Positions 29,902-40,219 are shown, numbered from the stretch's first letter. The stretch is 64,000 nucleotides of DNA from Gammaproteobacteria bacterium (GCA_029253585.1 JAQWZF010000023.1:248001-312000); one strand, 5' to 3'. The notes: a model not told the origin generated them from the sequence alone. A program made the numbers and translations.

Positions 29902-30934
29902 TTAGAAAGACTCAGGCATCTTCGCCTTAAGCTTCGCCTCTTCTCTCCTTATCATACCCTTCGCCAACAGATCCTTCAGACATTGATCCAATGTCTGCAT
30001 TCCCAAATCAGCACCTGTTTGAATTGCTGAATACATCTGTGCAACCTTATCTTCACGAATCAAGTTTCTAATTGCCGGACTACCCATCATGATTTCATGC
30101 GCGGCTACTCGGCCACCACCGGGCTTCTTCATGAGTGCTTGGGAAATAACAGCCTGCAAAGATTTCGACAACGTCAATCGAACCATATCTTTTTCAGCCG
30201 CCGGAAATACGTCGATAACCCTGTCGATCGTTTTCGCTGCAGAGGTAGTATGCAGCGTACCGAAAACCAAGTGACCAGTTTCGGCAGCTGTTAGTGCCAG
30301 GCGAATAGTTCCAGGTCACGCAGCTCGCCCACGAGAATGATGTCCGGGTCTTCACGCAAGGCTGATCGTAGCGCCTCATTAAATCCATGTGTATCACGGT
30401 GAACTTCGCGCTGGTTCACCAGGCATTTTTTACTTTGATGAACAAATTCTATAGGGTCCTCAATAGTAAGTATGTGCTCGTACTTGGATTCGTTAATGTA
30501 ATCGACCATCTCGGCGAGCGTTGTACTCTTACCGGAACCCATAGGCCCCGTTACCACAACCAGTCCTCTAGGCACGTCAGAGATCTTTCTAAAAACCTCC
30601 CCATCCCAAGCTGCTTCATTGTTAGAACTTTTGAGGGAATAGTACGAAATACTGCTGCAGATCCGCGGTTCTGCATAAAAGCATTGACACGAAATCGACC
30701 AAGATTCGGCACTTCGAATGAGAAGTCAGTTTCCAGAAACTCTTCATAATCTTTGCGCTGCTTGTCATTCATGATCTCATAAATAAGCGAGTGCACTTCC
30801 TTATGATCCATCTCCGGCACATTGATTCATCGGATGTCACCATCCACACGAATAAGAGGCGGCATGCCAGCCCTTATATGTTAATCCGATGCGCCTTGTT
30901 TTACGCTGAATCCGAGTAGTTCTGTAATATCCAT
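29902..30934 (-). pseudogene. pilT: Broken twitching-motility ATPase PilT
   Basis: Translation pieces from three frames add up to one PilT: MDITELLGFSVKQGASD at the start (ATG 30934-30932), then MPPLIRVDGDIR, KEVHSLIYEIMNDKQRKD, the Walker [28 protein letters not shown], and IRNLIREDKVAQMYSAIQ at the end. Four lesions are visible: TAA at codon 18 (30883-30881), TGA at codon 36 (30829-30827), a missing base in a C/G run near 30599-30602, and a missing base near 30309-30311. Total length (1033 bases) is 2 short of an intact 344-residue gene. Retraction of type IV pili by this gene is lost. pilU is not adjacent. Confidence 0.93.
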
Positions 30935-31105
30935 TAGACTTCATTACCGACTTTATAATTTTTCTATTTTGGTGCTCTAGTGTTTATCGAAAAATAGCTG
31001 ATTATGTGACGCCTATAACACTAGCCAATAGTCACAAGCTGCCCTATAGTACCTGTCCTTTAGAGAATATCCCATACCCGGTAAGCGCATAAATCAATTC
31101 AAAAC

Positions 31106-31789
31106 GTGACCACCATAGCAGAAAATATTGGGCGGCAGAACGGCCAAATACGGGAGCTTGAGCAACTATACGAGCGCCCAATCGGTAGCGTGAAGCTTCT
31201 GGCCGTGAGCAAGCGACACTCGATAGAGAGCATCATTGCTGCCAGCGAGGCCGGTATTCAAGATTTTGGTGAGAATTACCTGCAGGAAGCCTTGGATAAG
31301 ATACAGAAATTGTCTTCGATACGCGCGAACTGGCACTTCATAGGGCCCATTCAGTCGAATAAGACCAAACCCATTGCCGAGAATTTCCAGTGGGTGCATA
31401 GCATAGACCGCCTAAAGATTGCTCTGCGCCTGAGCGAACAGCGCGGCCCTAGCCGCCCGGAACTGAACGTCTGTGTTCAGATTAACCTTTCAGCAGAGGC
31501 CAGCAAGTCTGGCGTAGCTCTGGATGAGGCACAGGCCCTGTGCGATAGCATCGAGGCACTGCCAAATCTTAGATTACGCGGACTGATGGCAATTCCGGCA
31601 GCTGTACCCGATATCGAGTCACAACGGCAATCATTTCGCTCTCTGGCGATCGAATTTACCAGAATCAAGGCCCGCTATACCCATCTAGACACGCTATCTA
31701 TGGGTATGAGCAATGATTTCGAGGCCGCCGTTGCCGAAGGTTCCACGCTTATTCGAATAGGCACAGCAATATTCGGCCCTCGCGACTAA
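31106..31789 (+). CDS. yggS: PLP homeostasis protein YggS (PipY/PLPBP family)
   Basis: A 227-residue single-domain alanine-racemase-fold protein. PLP-binding Lys is in KLLAVSKRHS. Also GENYLQEALDKI, WHFIGPIQSNKTK and the C-terminal LSMGMSNDFEAAVAEGSTLIRIGTAIFGPR. Not an enzyme; it buffers PLP and influences amino-acid pools. GTG start at 31106. Divergent from the dead pilT and first of the yggS-proC-yggT-yggU cluster. Confidence 0.95.
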   Translation: MTTIAENIGRQNGQIRELEQLYERPIGSVKLLAVSKRHSIESIIAASEAGIQDFGENYLQEALDKIQKLSSIRANWHFIGPIQSNKTKPIAENFQWVHSIDRLKIALRLSEQRGPSRPELNVCVQINLSAEASKSGVALDEAQALCDSIEALPNLRLRGLMAIPAAVPDIESQRQSFRSLAIEFTRIKARYTHLDTLSMGMSNDFEAAVAEGSTLIRIGTAIFGPRD

Positions 31790-31926
31790 GCAGACACTGC
31801 GCCTTTGCCAGTGTTTGAAAGCCTAGCAAACTAATTATCTAGCCCCCTGCAAATACGATAGAATATGCGCTGTTTCAAGCCGCCTGCTGCGCTACGATGA
31901 GGCAATGGCTAGGCCAAGGAGAAATT

Positions 31927-32751
31927 TTGAATAGCACTAAGATTGGCTTTATTGGCGCGGGAAACATGGCCAACAGCTTAATTCGCGGCCTTGTCGCCAA
32001 GGGCACGCTCGCGCAGAATATCTGGGCCAGCGACCTGGATACCGACAAGCTTAACTTGCTTGCCAGCGACTGTGGAATCCACGCGGGTAGCAATCACGAC
32101 ATAGCAACCAATGTCGACGTGGTCGTTTTGGCTGTAAAGCCTCAGGTGATGAAAGTCGTCTGTAAGGCATTGGTCGCAGATCTGAATGATCGGGACGTAT
32201 TATTGATATCTATCGCCGCGGGTATAACCACCTCACACCTGGAAAATTGGTTCGGCCAATCCGCTGCTATCGTGCGCTGCATGCCGAATACCCCTGCCCT
32301 GGTTGGTATGGGTGCCAGTGGCTTGTTTGCCAACTCACGGGTTTCACAGCAGCAAAAGCAGTTGGCAGAGAATGTAATTAGTGCCGTAGGCTTTGTCAGC
32401 TGGGTCGATCAGGATTCAGACATCGACATCGTCACAGCCATTTCCGGGAGCGGGCCTGCGTATTTTTTCCTTTTCATGGAAGCCATGCAGACCACTGCTA
32501 AAGAGATGGGGCTTAGTGAAGAGTTGGCCAGAGAGCTCACTTATCACACGGCAGCGGGCGCCGCGGCACTTGCACAGCAAAGCGAGGATGAGATTGCCAC
32601 TTTGCGCAAGAACGTAACTTCTCCAGGGGGGACTACGGAGCAAGCCATTCTGCAGTTTGAAAGCGGAGATCTTCGAGGCTTAGTGGCCACGGCCCTAAAT
32701 GCAGCCAGAACACGCTCTGTTGAACTGGCCGAAGAAACAGATAACACGTAG
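31927..32751 (+). CDS. proC: Pyrroline-5-carboxylate reductase
   Basis: A 274-residue NAD(P)H-dependent enzyme for the last step of proline synthesis. Rossmann start KIGFIGAGNMANSLIRGL; AISGSGPAYFF; VTSPGGTTEQAI near the C-terminus. A strong AAGGAG lies 5-6 bases before TTG 31927, which decides this start over the ATG at 31897, which has no ribosome site. TTG here implies modest translation. Confidence 0.95.
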   Translation: MNSTKIGFIGAGNMANSLIRGLVAKGTLAQNIWASDLDTDKLNLLASDCGIHAGSNHDIATNVDVVVLAVKPQVMKVVCKALVADLNDRDVLLISIAAGITTSHLENWFGQSAAIVRCMPNTPALVGMGASGLFANSRVSQQQKQLAENVISAVGFVSWVDQDSDIDIVTAISGSGPAYFFLFMEAMQTTAKEMGLSEELARELTYHTAAGAAALAQQSEDEIATLRKNVTSPGGTTEQAILQFESGDLRGLVATALNAARTRSVELAEETDNT

Positions 32752-32818
32752 TATCTATTACGCATCAACAGCTAGTTGGATTAGTTATTCCTACTAGTGA
32801 CATTCACAGATTTTGGAC

Positions 32819-33418
32819 ATGGGAAATATGGGAAGCTCTGCAGCATTAATCTTTAACACGATTGTTGGAATTTACTTACTGGCCGTATTGCTACGATTCC
32901 TTCTGCAAGTTGCAAAGGCAGATTTCTACAATCCTGTTTCTCAGGCGGTGATAAAAATCACGGACCCTATGGTCAAAGTTTTTAGAACCTTCATACCGGG
33001 GTACAGAGGCATAGATTTTTCTACGCTTGTGCTGGCATTTTTAATCGAGGCTGCGGCAATCTGCATGCTGATTATTCTTTATGGCGGCACCATACCGGGT
33101 GTAGGCCCTATCGTGACTTGGGCATTCGTTGGTGTAGTCTTGTTTATTATTAGCATTTACTACTATGCAATATTGGCATCGATCATCATGTCGTTCGTTA
33201 TGATGTTCTCGGGAAGCACTAACCCTCACCCGCTGCTACTACTGGTCTGGCAATTGACTGAGCCGGTTATGGCGCCGGTGAGAAAGATAGTTCCACCAAT
33301 GGGCGGACTCGACTTTTCTCCGATCTTTATTTTTATAGCCATTCAGCTTATTCAAAACTTTGTTCTTTCTACCTTCGGTATTAATCAACAACATGCGATG
33401 GTTATCGTTGGTATCTAA
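32819..33418 (+). CDS. yggT: YggT family membrane protein
   Basis: A 199-residue protein with two repeats of the YggT domain, each with a hydrophobic helix pair and the motif ADFYNPVSQAVIKITDP and later PHPLLLLVWQLTEPVMAPVRKIVPPMGGLDFSP. About four to six membrane segments. Function is unsettled, with osmotic shock resistance and Sec/cell-division links proposed. ATG 32819 or 32828 are both possible; the TTG at 32813 is less likely. Confidence 0.88.
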   Translation: MGNMGSSAALIFNTIVGIYLLAVLLRFLLQVAKADFYNPVSQAVIKITDPMVKVFRTFIPGYRGIDFSTLVLAFLIEAAAICMLIILYGGTIPGVGPIVTWAFVGVVLFIISIYYYAILASIIMSFVMMFSGSTNPHPLLLLVWQLTEPVMAPVRKIVPPMGGLDFSPIFIFIAIQLIQNFVLSTFGINQQHAMVIVGI

Positions 33419-33460
33419 TCAGCTTCTTCTTAAAGTCTGTGAGTAAGTAATGTCTACGCT

Positions 33461-33749
33461 ATGTACTATAGATGGGAGCAAGATGCCTTATACTTGGACT
33501 GCAGCATTCAGCCAAAGTCCAACGAAGATAGAATAGTCGGGGCAGTAGGTGAGAGCCTCAGAATTCGAATCTGCGCGGCGCCCACAGAAGGTAAGACGAA
33601 CAGACAACTGATTCGTTTCATGGCGAAGAAATTTCATACTAAACAAACAGCTATAACTATAGTCAATGGACAGACATAAAAGATTGTGCATCAAGAAACC
33701 CCTAACTGCTCCTGATGGCTTAGACATAGCTGAGGACACGCTTACATAA
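33461..33749 (+). pseudogene. yggU: Frameshifted DUF167 (YggU) gene
   Basis: From ATG 33461 the frame reads MYYRWEQDALYLDCSIQPKS through KKFHTKQTAITIVNGQT and meets TAA at 33677-33679 after 72 residues. The frame shifted at about 33671 continues RHKRLCIKKPLTAPDGLDIAEDTLT to a TAA at 33747-33749, which is the expected C-terminal part of the family (compare the R-x-K-x-x-x-I motif). The combined length, about 96 residues, is normal, so one indel has split the gene. It may be a real mutation or a sequence error. Confidence 0.82.
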
Positions 33750-33767
33750 TCTAGGCTCCAATTTGCG

Positions 33768-34970
33768 ATGACAGACTCAATACCAACAGACTCGGTCGGC
33801 CTGGTTAAACCACAGGTCTACAAATTCGATGAGCCACTGACTCTTCGAAGCGGCAAGGTATTGCCCGAATATGAGCTGGTGGTCGAGACCTATGGCTCAT
33901 TGAATAGCGCCAAGACGAATGCGGTACTGATCTGTCATGCGCTTAGCGGAGATCATCATGCCGCTGGCTACAACAGCGAGGCGGATACTAAGCCAGGTTG
34001 GTGGGACAACTGCATCGGCCCAGGCAAGGCGATAGATACAAATCTTTTCTACGTGGTTAGCCTGAATAATCTCGGCGGCTGCGCAGGAAGCACCGGCCCC
34101 GCCTCGATTAATCCAGAGACCAGTAAGTACTTTGGTCCCGATTTTCCTGTAGTCACCGTTCGCGACTGGGTAAACAGCCAACTGCGTCTGATGGATCGTA
34201 TGCAGATTCCGGAATGGGCCGCTGTGGTCGGAGGTAGCCTCGGTGGCATGCAGGTACTGCGCTGGGCGATTAGTTTTCCGGAGCGTATGCGCCATGCGGT
34301 CTGCATAGCAGCCGCGCCAAAACTATCCGCGCAGAATATTGCATTTAATGAGGTAGCACGTCATTCGATCACCAGTGACGCGAATTTTCGTGAGGGTCGC
34401 TACCTAGAGGAAGGCACCTATCCTAAACAGGGTTTGATGCTTGCCCGTATGGTTGGCCATATAACCTATTTATCGGATAGTGCGATGCGCGCAAAATTTG
34501 GCAAGTCGGCTCCCGATTTCGAGCAGGAAACCTCTGAGAATTTTGGTAGAGACTTGCGCTCGGGAAAATTGAGTTTTGGATTCAATGTAGATTTTCAGGT
34601 AGAGAGTTATCTGCACTATCAGGGTGAGCGCTTCTCCGAGAACTTCGATGCCAACACTTATCTGCTGATGACTAAGGCTTTAGACTACTTCGATCCGACC
34701 GTGGACTTCGAAGGCGATCTATCGAAGGCTTTTGCCAATAGCGACTGCAAGTTTCTACTTATGTCATTTAGCACCGACTGGAGGTTTCCGCCTGAGCGAT
34801 CTCGAGAAATCGTAAACGATCTGTTAAAGGCGGGTAGAGAAGTTAGCTATCTAGAAATCGAAGCTGACCAGGGTCACGATGCATTCTTGCTGCCAATCCC
34901 CCGCTATGTAGAAGCACTGTCAGGATATTTGCAGCGCGTACATCAGGAGAATGAAAGCGATGCGTCCTGA
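33768..34970 (+). CDS. metX: Homoserine O-acyltransferase (MetX family)
   Basis: A 400-residue alpha/beta-hydrolase that acylates homoserine in methionine synthesis. Nucleophile Ser is in [12 protein letters not shown]; the catalytic Asp is in [10 protein letters not shown]; His is in [22 protein letters not shown] is typical. The family includes acetyl- and succinyl-transferases. The pairing with metW, as in Pseudomonas, suggests succinyl specificity, which cannot be confirmed from sequence here. The end overlaps metW. Confidence 0.94.
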   Translation: MTDSIPTDSVGLVKPQVYKFDEPLTLRSGKVLPEYELVVETYGSLNSAKTNAVLICHALSGDHHAAGYNSEADTKPGWWDNCIGPGKAIDTNLFYVVSLNNLGGCAGSTGPASINPETSKYFGPDFPVVTVRDWVNSQLRLMDRMQIPEWAAVVGGSLGGMQVLRWAISFPERMRHAVCIAAAPKLSAQNIAFNEVARHSITSDANFREGRYLEEGTYPKQGLMLARMVGHITYLSDSAMRAKFGKSAPDFEQETSENFGRDLRSGKLSFGFNVDFQVESYLHYQGERFSENFDANTYLLMTKALDYFDPTVDFEGDLSKAFANSDCKFLLMSFSTDWRFPPERSREIVNDLLKAGREVSYLEIEADQGHDAFLLPIPRYVEALSGYLQRVHQENESDAS

Positions 34971-35559
34971 TCTGGAAATTATTCAGCAGTGGATAAAACC
35001 CAACAGCAAGGTTCTCGATCTTGGTTGTGGCGATGGCAGCCTGTTGCATTATCTGCAAGCAACAAAAAATGTTCATGGTATCGGGCTGGAGATCGATGCG
35101 GCAAATATTCAACATTGTCTCGAGAATGGAACAAACGTCATCGAACAGAATCTTGATGAAGGACTGTCAAATTTTCGATCCGAAAGCCTCGACACCGTGC
35201 TCTTGGCGCAGACACTACAAGCTCTCAGCAAACCAGACCACTTGATCGATGAGATGTTGCGCATCGGCAAGAACGGTATCGTCACCTTCCCTAACTTTGG
35301 CAACTGGAAGAGCAGGCTCTATCTGGCGAGTCGAGGGCGCATGCCTGTTTCGAAGTTTATACCGCATTCTTGGTACAACACGCCGAATATTCATTTCTGC
35401 ACGGTAAAGGATTTCGACGCGCTATGCGCGGAGAAGAACATTAAGATATTGGCCAGGACAGTTGTGGATCTGGAACATCAGGGCAGTTGGTATATGAGAG
35501 CCTGGCCTAACCTGCTGGGTGAAATCGCGATCTACCATATTAGCAAGAACACCGATTAA
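34960..35559 (+). CDS. metW: Methionine biosynthesis protein MetW
   Basis: A 199-residue SAM-methyltransferase-fold protein: [24 protein letters not shown] (motif I), LLAQTLQAL, and FPNFGNW. It functions with MetX in homoserine activation. ATG 34960 is chosen on family N-terminus; ATG 34951 is also possible but leaves GGAGA only one base away. Overlaps metX by 11 bases, so coupled. Confidence 0.93.
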   Translation: MRPDLEIIQQWIKPNSKVLDLGCGDGSLLHYLQATKNVHGIGLEIDAANIQHCLENGTNVIEQNLDEGLSNFRSESLDTVLLAQTLQALSKPDHLIDEMLRIGKNGIVTFPNFGNWKSRLYLASRGRMPVSKFIPHSWYNTPNIHFCTVKDFDALCAEKNIKILARTVVDLEHQGSWYMRAWPNLLGEIAIYHISKNTD

Positions 35560-35583
35560 GCTTGGCAGGGGCCACAGATCAGC

Positions 35584-36186
35584 ATGCGAAAAGTAATTCT
35601 AGCTAGCGGCAACAAGGGTAAGCTCGTTGAGCTGCAGGCTATTCTCAAACAGAAAGACGTACACCTGGTACCGCAATCGGAGTTCTCTGTGGTTGATGCC
35701 GATGAGACAGGTCTTAGCTTCATCGAGAATGCATTGATAAAGGCACGTCATGCCTGCCTCGCGACAGGACTGCCCGCCATCTCCGATGACAGTGGTATCG
35801 AAGTGGACGCACTAGGCGGTGAGCCTGGTATCTATTCCGCGCGTTATGCCGGTTCCCATGGCCCTGCCGCCGACAAAGAGAATAACACCAAGTTACTGCA
35901 TGAATTACGAGACATTCCCGAAGCAGAACGTACTGCGCGATTTCAATGTGTTATCACCTATATGCGTCATGACAAAGATCCCATGCCCTTAATCTGCCAA
36001 GGCACCTGGGAAGGCCGCATTCTATTCGCCGAAGAAGGTGCGAATGGCTTTGGCTATGATCCGCTATTCTATGTACCAAGCCACGGCTGCGCTTCTGCGC
36101 TGCTAAGCCCCGCAATGAAGAACGCTATCAGTCATAGAGGTCAAGCGCTCGCGCAGCTATTAGAATGCTGGAACTCCCACCACTAA
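35584..36186 (+). CDS. rdgB: dITP/XTP pyrophosphatase
   Basis: A 200-residue HAM1/RdgB NTPase that removes inosine and xanthosine triphosphates. Conserved SGNKGKLVEL at the start, DADETGLSFIENALIKARHA, DDSGIEVDALGGEPGIYSARYA, NGFGYDPLFYVP and SHRGQAL. Normal length. Overlaps hemW by 22 bases. Confidence 0.96.
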   Translation: MRKVILASGNKGKLVELQAILKQKDVHLVPQSEFSVVDADETGLSFIENALIKARHACLATGLPAISDDSGIEVDALGGEPGIYSARYAGSHGPAADKENNTKLLHELRDIPEAERTARFQCVITYMRHDKDPMPLICQGTWEGRILFAEEGANGFGYDPLFYVPSHGCASALLSPAMKNAISHRGQALAQLLECWNSHH

Positions 36187-37316
36187 GTCTCTACATCCAC
36201 ATACCCTGGTGTGTGAAGAAGTGTCCCTACTGTGATTTCAATTCTCATGAAGCTCAATCGAGCTTACCGGAAGCAGATTACGTAGAGACTCTTTGTCAGG
36301 ATTTCGACCGTGACTATGCCTTCTGTGAAGGCCGCCCTATTCAGTCTATTTTTATAGGCGGAGGCACACCCAGCCTGTTTGCCGCGAAGTCTTTCGAAAA
36401 ACTTCTGCAACATATTCAAAATAGAGCCACACTCAGCAGCGAATGCGAAATCACCCTAGAGGCGAACCCGGGCACGGCGGAGGCTGAGAAATTTTCTGGC
36501 TACCGCGCGGCTGGAATAAATCGACTGTCGATCGGCATTCAGAGTTTCAATGATCGTCAGCTGCAGAATCTAGGCCGCATTCATTCAGCCAATGAATCTA
36601 AACGTGCGATCGGCTATGCCCAAAGAGCCGGCTTCGCAAACTTCAACCTGGACCTGATGCATGGCTTGCCCGGGCAGAAGGAGGCAGATGCTCTAGACGA
36701 CCTGAAATCCGTAATCGATCTCGAACCTTTACACATCTCCTGGTATCAACTCACTATCGAACCTAATACGGTGTTCTATGCGCGGCCACCGAAACTGCCT
36801 TCCGAAGATGTATTGAATGCATTGGAAGAGGCCGGCCTCGCTCTTCTGCAAGACTCAGGCTATCAACGCTATGAGGTATCGGCTTTCGCAAAGCAAGGCT
36901 GCCACTCGCGACATAATCTAAATTATTGGGAATTTGGCGACTACATCGGTATTGGAGCAGGCGCTCACGGCAAGATCACACTGCTAGAGGCTGGAAATAG
37001 AACTGATACGATTGTGAGGACGCTCAAGCACAAACAGCCGAATCACTACTTGAAGAGCTGCATTGATAGCGACCTCAAACGTATCGAGATCAGCGAAGAC
37101 GATCGGGCCCTGGAGTTCCTATTGAACGCACTGCGCAGTAGACACGGCTTCACAGAGTCGATGTTTCAAGCCAGAACCGGGCTCTCTTTTAGCAGAATTG
37201 GAAAGAAGGTAGAATACCTGACCGCAAGTGGACTGCTGCAGAAGCAAGCAGGTCGTATATCCGCCTCTGACAAGGGCTATCGACTACTGAATAGTCTCTT
37301 GCAAGAATTTCTTTAA
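36165..37316 (+). CDS. hemW: Radical SAM haem chaperone HemW
   Basis: A 383-residue radical-SAM protein. The iron-sulfur motif CVKKCPYCDFNSH (C-x3-C-x2-C) is near residue 16; GGGTPSLF, LEANPGTAE and RLSIGIQSFND follow, with a C-terminal HemW domain. It resembles coproporphyrinogen III oxidase HemN but is shorter, and HemW proteins insert haem into client enzymes rather than oxidise the porphyrin. The usual rdgB-hemW order is kept. Confidence 0.95.
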   Translation: MLELPPLSLYIHIPWCVKKCPYCDFNSHEAQSSLPEADYVETLCQDFDRDYAFCEGRPIQSIFIGGGTPSLFAAKSFEKLLQHIQNRATLSSECEITLEANPGTAEAEKFSGYRAAGINRLSIGIQSFNDRQLQNLGRIHSANESKRAIGYAQRAGFANFNLDLMHGLPGQKEADALDDLKSVIDLEPLHISWYQLTIEPNTVFYARPPKLPSEDVLNALEEAGLALLQDSGYQRYEVSAFAKQGCHSRHNLNYWEFGDYIGIGAGAHGKITLLEAGNRTDTIVRTLKHKQPNHYLKSCIDSDLKRIEISEDDRALEFLLNALRSRHGFTESMFQARTGLSFSRIGKKVEYLTASGLLQKQAGRISASDKGYRLLNSLLQEFL

Positions 37317-37324
37317 GGACTCCC

Positions 37325-37678
37325 ATGGAAAAATTGTACGAGAAGCACTGCGAAGCCTGCCAAATGGGTGCGCCGCTGGTAACCGAAGAAGAGGCAAACG
37401 AACTGCTGCTTAAAGTACCAGCCTGGAGACGAAATTTTCATGAGGGTGTAGAGAAACTCAGCCGCGAGTTTCATTTCGTGGAGTTCAAAGATGCCTTTAG
37501 CTTTACCTATAAGATAGCTAACTTGGCCGAGCGCGAGAATCACCACCCCTCGATCATGACCGAATGGGGAAAGGTAACGGTCTACTGGTGGACGCATAAG
37601 ATCAACGGCTTACATGTAAACGATTTCATCATGGCAGCGAAGACCGACATGATTGCCAAACTCTCCGCTCCCTCCTAA
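37325..37678 (+). CDS. phhB: Pterin-4a-carbinolamine dehydratase
   Basis: A 117-residue enzyme that recycles the 4a-hydroxy-tetrahydropterin made by aromatic amino-acid hydroxylases. The central catalytic motif ENHHPSIMTEWGKVTVYWWTH has the paired histidines and the later His. The gene begins 8 bases after hemW. No phenylalanine hydroxylase is in the window, so its partner reaction is unknown here. Confidence 0.93.
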   Translation: MEKLYEKHCEACQMGAPLVTEEEANELLLKVPAWRRNFHEGVEKLSREFHFVEFKDAFSFTYKIANLAERENHHPSIMTEWGKVTVYWWTHKINGLHVNDFIMAAKTDMIAKLSAPS

Positions 37679-37708
37679 CTCTCATAAATCATTGACTGGA
37701 GAATATCC

Positions 37709-38866
37709 GTGTCGGTTAATTCCAAAGTCCTGCTTAGGCAGCTCAACGATGTTGTCAGCTTGCCCAGTGTTAGCTCTGCAAATCCGAGTATCGACACGAG
37801 CAATAAGGCCGTTATCGACTATCTAGCTAATCAATTCGAAGCGCTGGGATTCGACTGCGAGATTATCCCTATTCCTGGTAGCGAAGAAGCCAAGTTCAAC
37901 CTCATAGCCACGCTCGGCTCCGGTCCCGGAGGTTTGGTTCTTGCAGGCCATACCGATACAGTGCCTCTCGATGAAGAGCTGTGGTCGATCAATCCGTTTA
38001 GTGTGACGGAAAAAAATGGCAAGCTGTACGGACTAGGCATTACCGACATGAAGGGTTTCTTTCCAATCATCATGGAGGCCGTTAAGCCGCTTCTTGAGAA
38101 CGATTTCAAGGAGCCGCTTATTATTCTCGCAACCGCAGACGAAGAGACATCTATGCAGGGTGCTCGTAGTATTGCCGCTATGGGACGCCCTAGGGCCAGG
38201 GCTGCAATCATAGGTGAGCCTACCGGTCTGAAGCCGGTTAAGGCGCACAAGGGAATCATGATGGATTCGGTTCGCCTGTTAGGCCAGAGCGGTCATTCCT
38301 CCGACCCCTCGCTTGGCAACAACGCACTCGATGCAATGCATGCGGTTATCTCTGATCTGATGCACTATAGAGAGGAATTGAAACAGAGATTCAGCAGTGA
38401 GCTTTTTAGTATTCCCTACCCCACTCTCAACCTTGGCGTAATCTATGGTGGCGACAACCCCAATCGAATCTGCGGGCACTGTGAGCTGGAGTTTGATATA
38501 CGATTGATGCCAGGCATGCATATAGAATCCACACGGGCAGAGATCAGGAATCGAATCGCGAGCCTTATGGATCCCCTTGGGATTCAGTTCGAGTTAGCCC
38601 CCCTCTTCACCGGCGTCCCTGCATTCTTCGCCGATGAGAACAGCGCGCTTCTAAAGACCGCAGAGAAGTTGACCGGGCATGCAGGAATTAGCGTAGGGTT
38701 TGGCACCGAGGGGCCCTTCCTGCAGGAATTGGGGATGGACACCATAATTATGGGCCCCGGCAATATCGATCAGGCCCATCAGCCGGACGAATATATGTCG
38801 ATAGATATGATAGAGCCGTGTCTGGATGTACTTACCAAGATGATTCGTCATCACTGCCTGTGCTAG
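37709..38866 (+). CDS. argE: Acetylornithine deacetylase
   Basis: A 385-residue M20-family metallohydrolase of arginine synthesis. Metal-binding motifs: GHTDTVPLD, GLGITDMKGFFP and ATADEETSMQGAR (catalytic Glu pair), IIGEPTGLKPV, and C-terminal MGPGNIDQAHQPDEYM. GTG start. Adjacent to argA, which supports the arginine assignment over other M20 deacylases. Confidence 0.94.
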   Translation: MSVNSKVLLRQLNDVVSLPSVSSANPSIDTSNKAVIDYLANQFEALGFDCEIIPIPGSEEAKFNLIATLGSGPGGLVLAGHTDTVPLDEELWSINPFSVTEKNGKLYGLGITDMKGFFPIIMEAVKPLLENDFKEPLIILATADEETSMQGARSIAAMGRPRARAAIIGEPTGLKPVKAHKGIMMDSVRLLGQSGHSSDPSLGNNALDAMHAVISDLMHYREELKQRFSSELFSIPYPTLNLGVIYGGDNPNRICGHCELEFDIRLMPGMHIESTRAEIRNRIASLMDPLGIQFELAPLFTGVPAFFADENSALLKTAEKLTGHAGISVGFGTEGPFLQELGMDTIIMGPGNIDQAHQPDEYMSIDMIEPCLDVLTKMIRHHCLC

Positions 38867-38887
38867 CAGTCAAGAGAGAACTAAACC

Positions 38888-40219
38888 ATGGACATTAAAG
38901 AACAAGACAGTCTAAGTATGATCGAATGGTTTCGCGCCTCGACCAGCTATATAAATACGCACAGGGGGAAGGTGTTCGTCGTGCTACTGAGCGGCGAAGC
39001 TCTGGCAGATAAGAATCTATCCAATGTCGTCTATGACCTTACCCTACTGCACAGCCTGGGCGTCAAACTTGTCCTCGTACACGGGGCCAGACCGCAAATC
39101 TCGGCGGCTCTAGAGGCCAGCGGCAAAGACTCTCAGTACCATAAAAATATCCGTATCACGGGAGCTGACTGCATTGAGACCGTGACCCAGATAGTCGGTG
39201 GAGAGAGCGCGAGACTCGAGGCTCTCTTCTCTATGGGTATTAGCAATTCACCCATGCAGGGCTCAGACGTCCGACTCTGCCGAGGCAATTTTGTAACGGC
39301 TAAGCCTGTTGGAATTCACGATGGCATCGATTATCAGTATACGGGCAAGGTCAGAAAGATCCGCTCCGATGATATCCTAAGACAGCTCGAGCAGAATAAT
39401 ATTGTGCTGCTTTCTAATCTGGGTTATTCGCTAACGGGAGAAGTATTCAATCTTTCCGCAGAAGAGGTAGCGACCGAGGCGGCTATCGAACTGCAAGCAG
39501 ACAAAATGATTCTAATGGTTCCAACCGAGGGCGTGCTAGACGACGAGGGAAGCCTTGTTGCCTCGCTGAGCGAAGAGGATGCCAAATTTTACGCAGACAA
39601 GCTCTCTAAGTTAGATGAAGATTCACAGTGTATCAGCCGCGCACTTGATGCGTGCCTGCGCGCCTATGCCAATCGAGTGCATCGCTCTCATCTAATAAGC
39701 TTTAGGGAAAACGGCGCACTCATTCGTGAATTATTCACGCGACAGGGGAACGGCAGCCTGATCAGCAGTGACAGTTTCGAGAGCCTACGCGCCGCAACAA
39801 TCGAGGACGTGGCCGGCATACTTCAGTTGATTAAGCCTCTGGAGGAAAACGGATCGCTCGTAGAGCGCTCCCGAGAATTACTCGAAACCGAGATCGAGAA
39901 TTTCAAGGTTGTTGAATTGGAAGAATCCATTATTGCCTGTGCCGCACTCTACCCAATTGGCGAAAGCTTCGCCGAGATTGCATGCATTGCTATCGACAAC
40001 GACTTCCAGAAGAACGGTTACGGCGATCGCCTACTTAACAGTTTAGAGAGCCAGGCTAAGAGTGATGGCATAAAGACCTTGTTCGTCCTGACTACGGTTG
40101 CATCACACTGGTTCTTGGGAAAAGGGTTTCAGGAAGCGCTTTTGAGTGACCTGCCCGAGCAGAGACAGCAGCTGTACAACTATCAGCGGAAATCAAAAGT
40201 ATTGCTGAAGAAGCTGTAG
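38888..40219 (+). CDS. argA: N-acetylglutamate synthase
   Basis: A 443-residue fusion: amino-acid-kinase-like N-terminal domain (about 1-290; VLVHGARPQISAAL) and C-terminal GNAT acetyltransferase domain (about 300-440; CIAIDNDFQKNGYGDRLLNSLE). Catalyses the first, feedback-regulated arginine step. Normal length for gammaproteobacterial ArgA. Convergent with folA with a 16-base gap. Confidence 0.96.
   Translation: MDIKEQDSLSMIEWFRASTSYINTHRGKVFVVLLSGEALADKNLSNVVYDLTLLHSLGVKLVLVHGARPQISAALEASGKDSQYHKNIRITGADCIETVTQIVGGESARLEALFSMGISNSPMQGSDVRLCRGNFVTAKPVGIHDGIDYQYTGKVRKIRSDDILRQLEQNNIVLLSNLGYSLTGEVFNLSAEEVATEAAIELQADKMILMVPTEGVLDDEGSLVASLSEEDAKFYADKLSKLDEDSQCISRALDACLRAYANRVHRSHLISFRENGALIRELFTRQGNGSLISSDSFESLRAATIEDVAGILQLIKPLEENGSLVERSRELLETEIENFKVVELEESIIACAALYPIGESFAEIACIAIDNDFQKNGYGDRLLNSLESQAKSDGIKTLFVLTTVASHWFLGKGFQEALLSDLPEQRQQLYNYQRKSKVLLKKL

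Noticed and set aside
30387-30749. A 120-residue plus-strand open frame over pilT
   Set aside because: It lies antisense to the recognisable PilT sequence and has no independent support.
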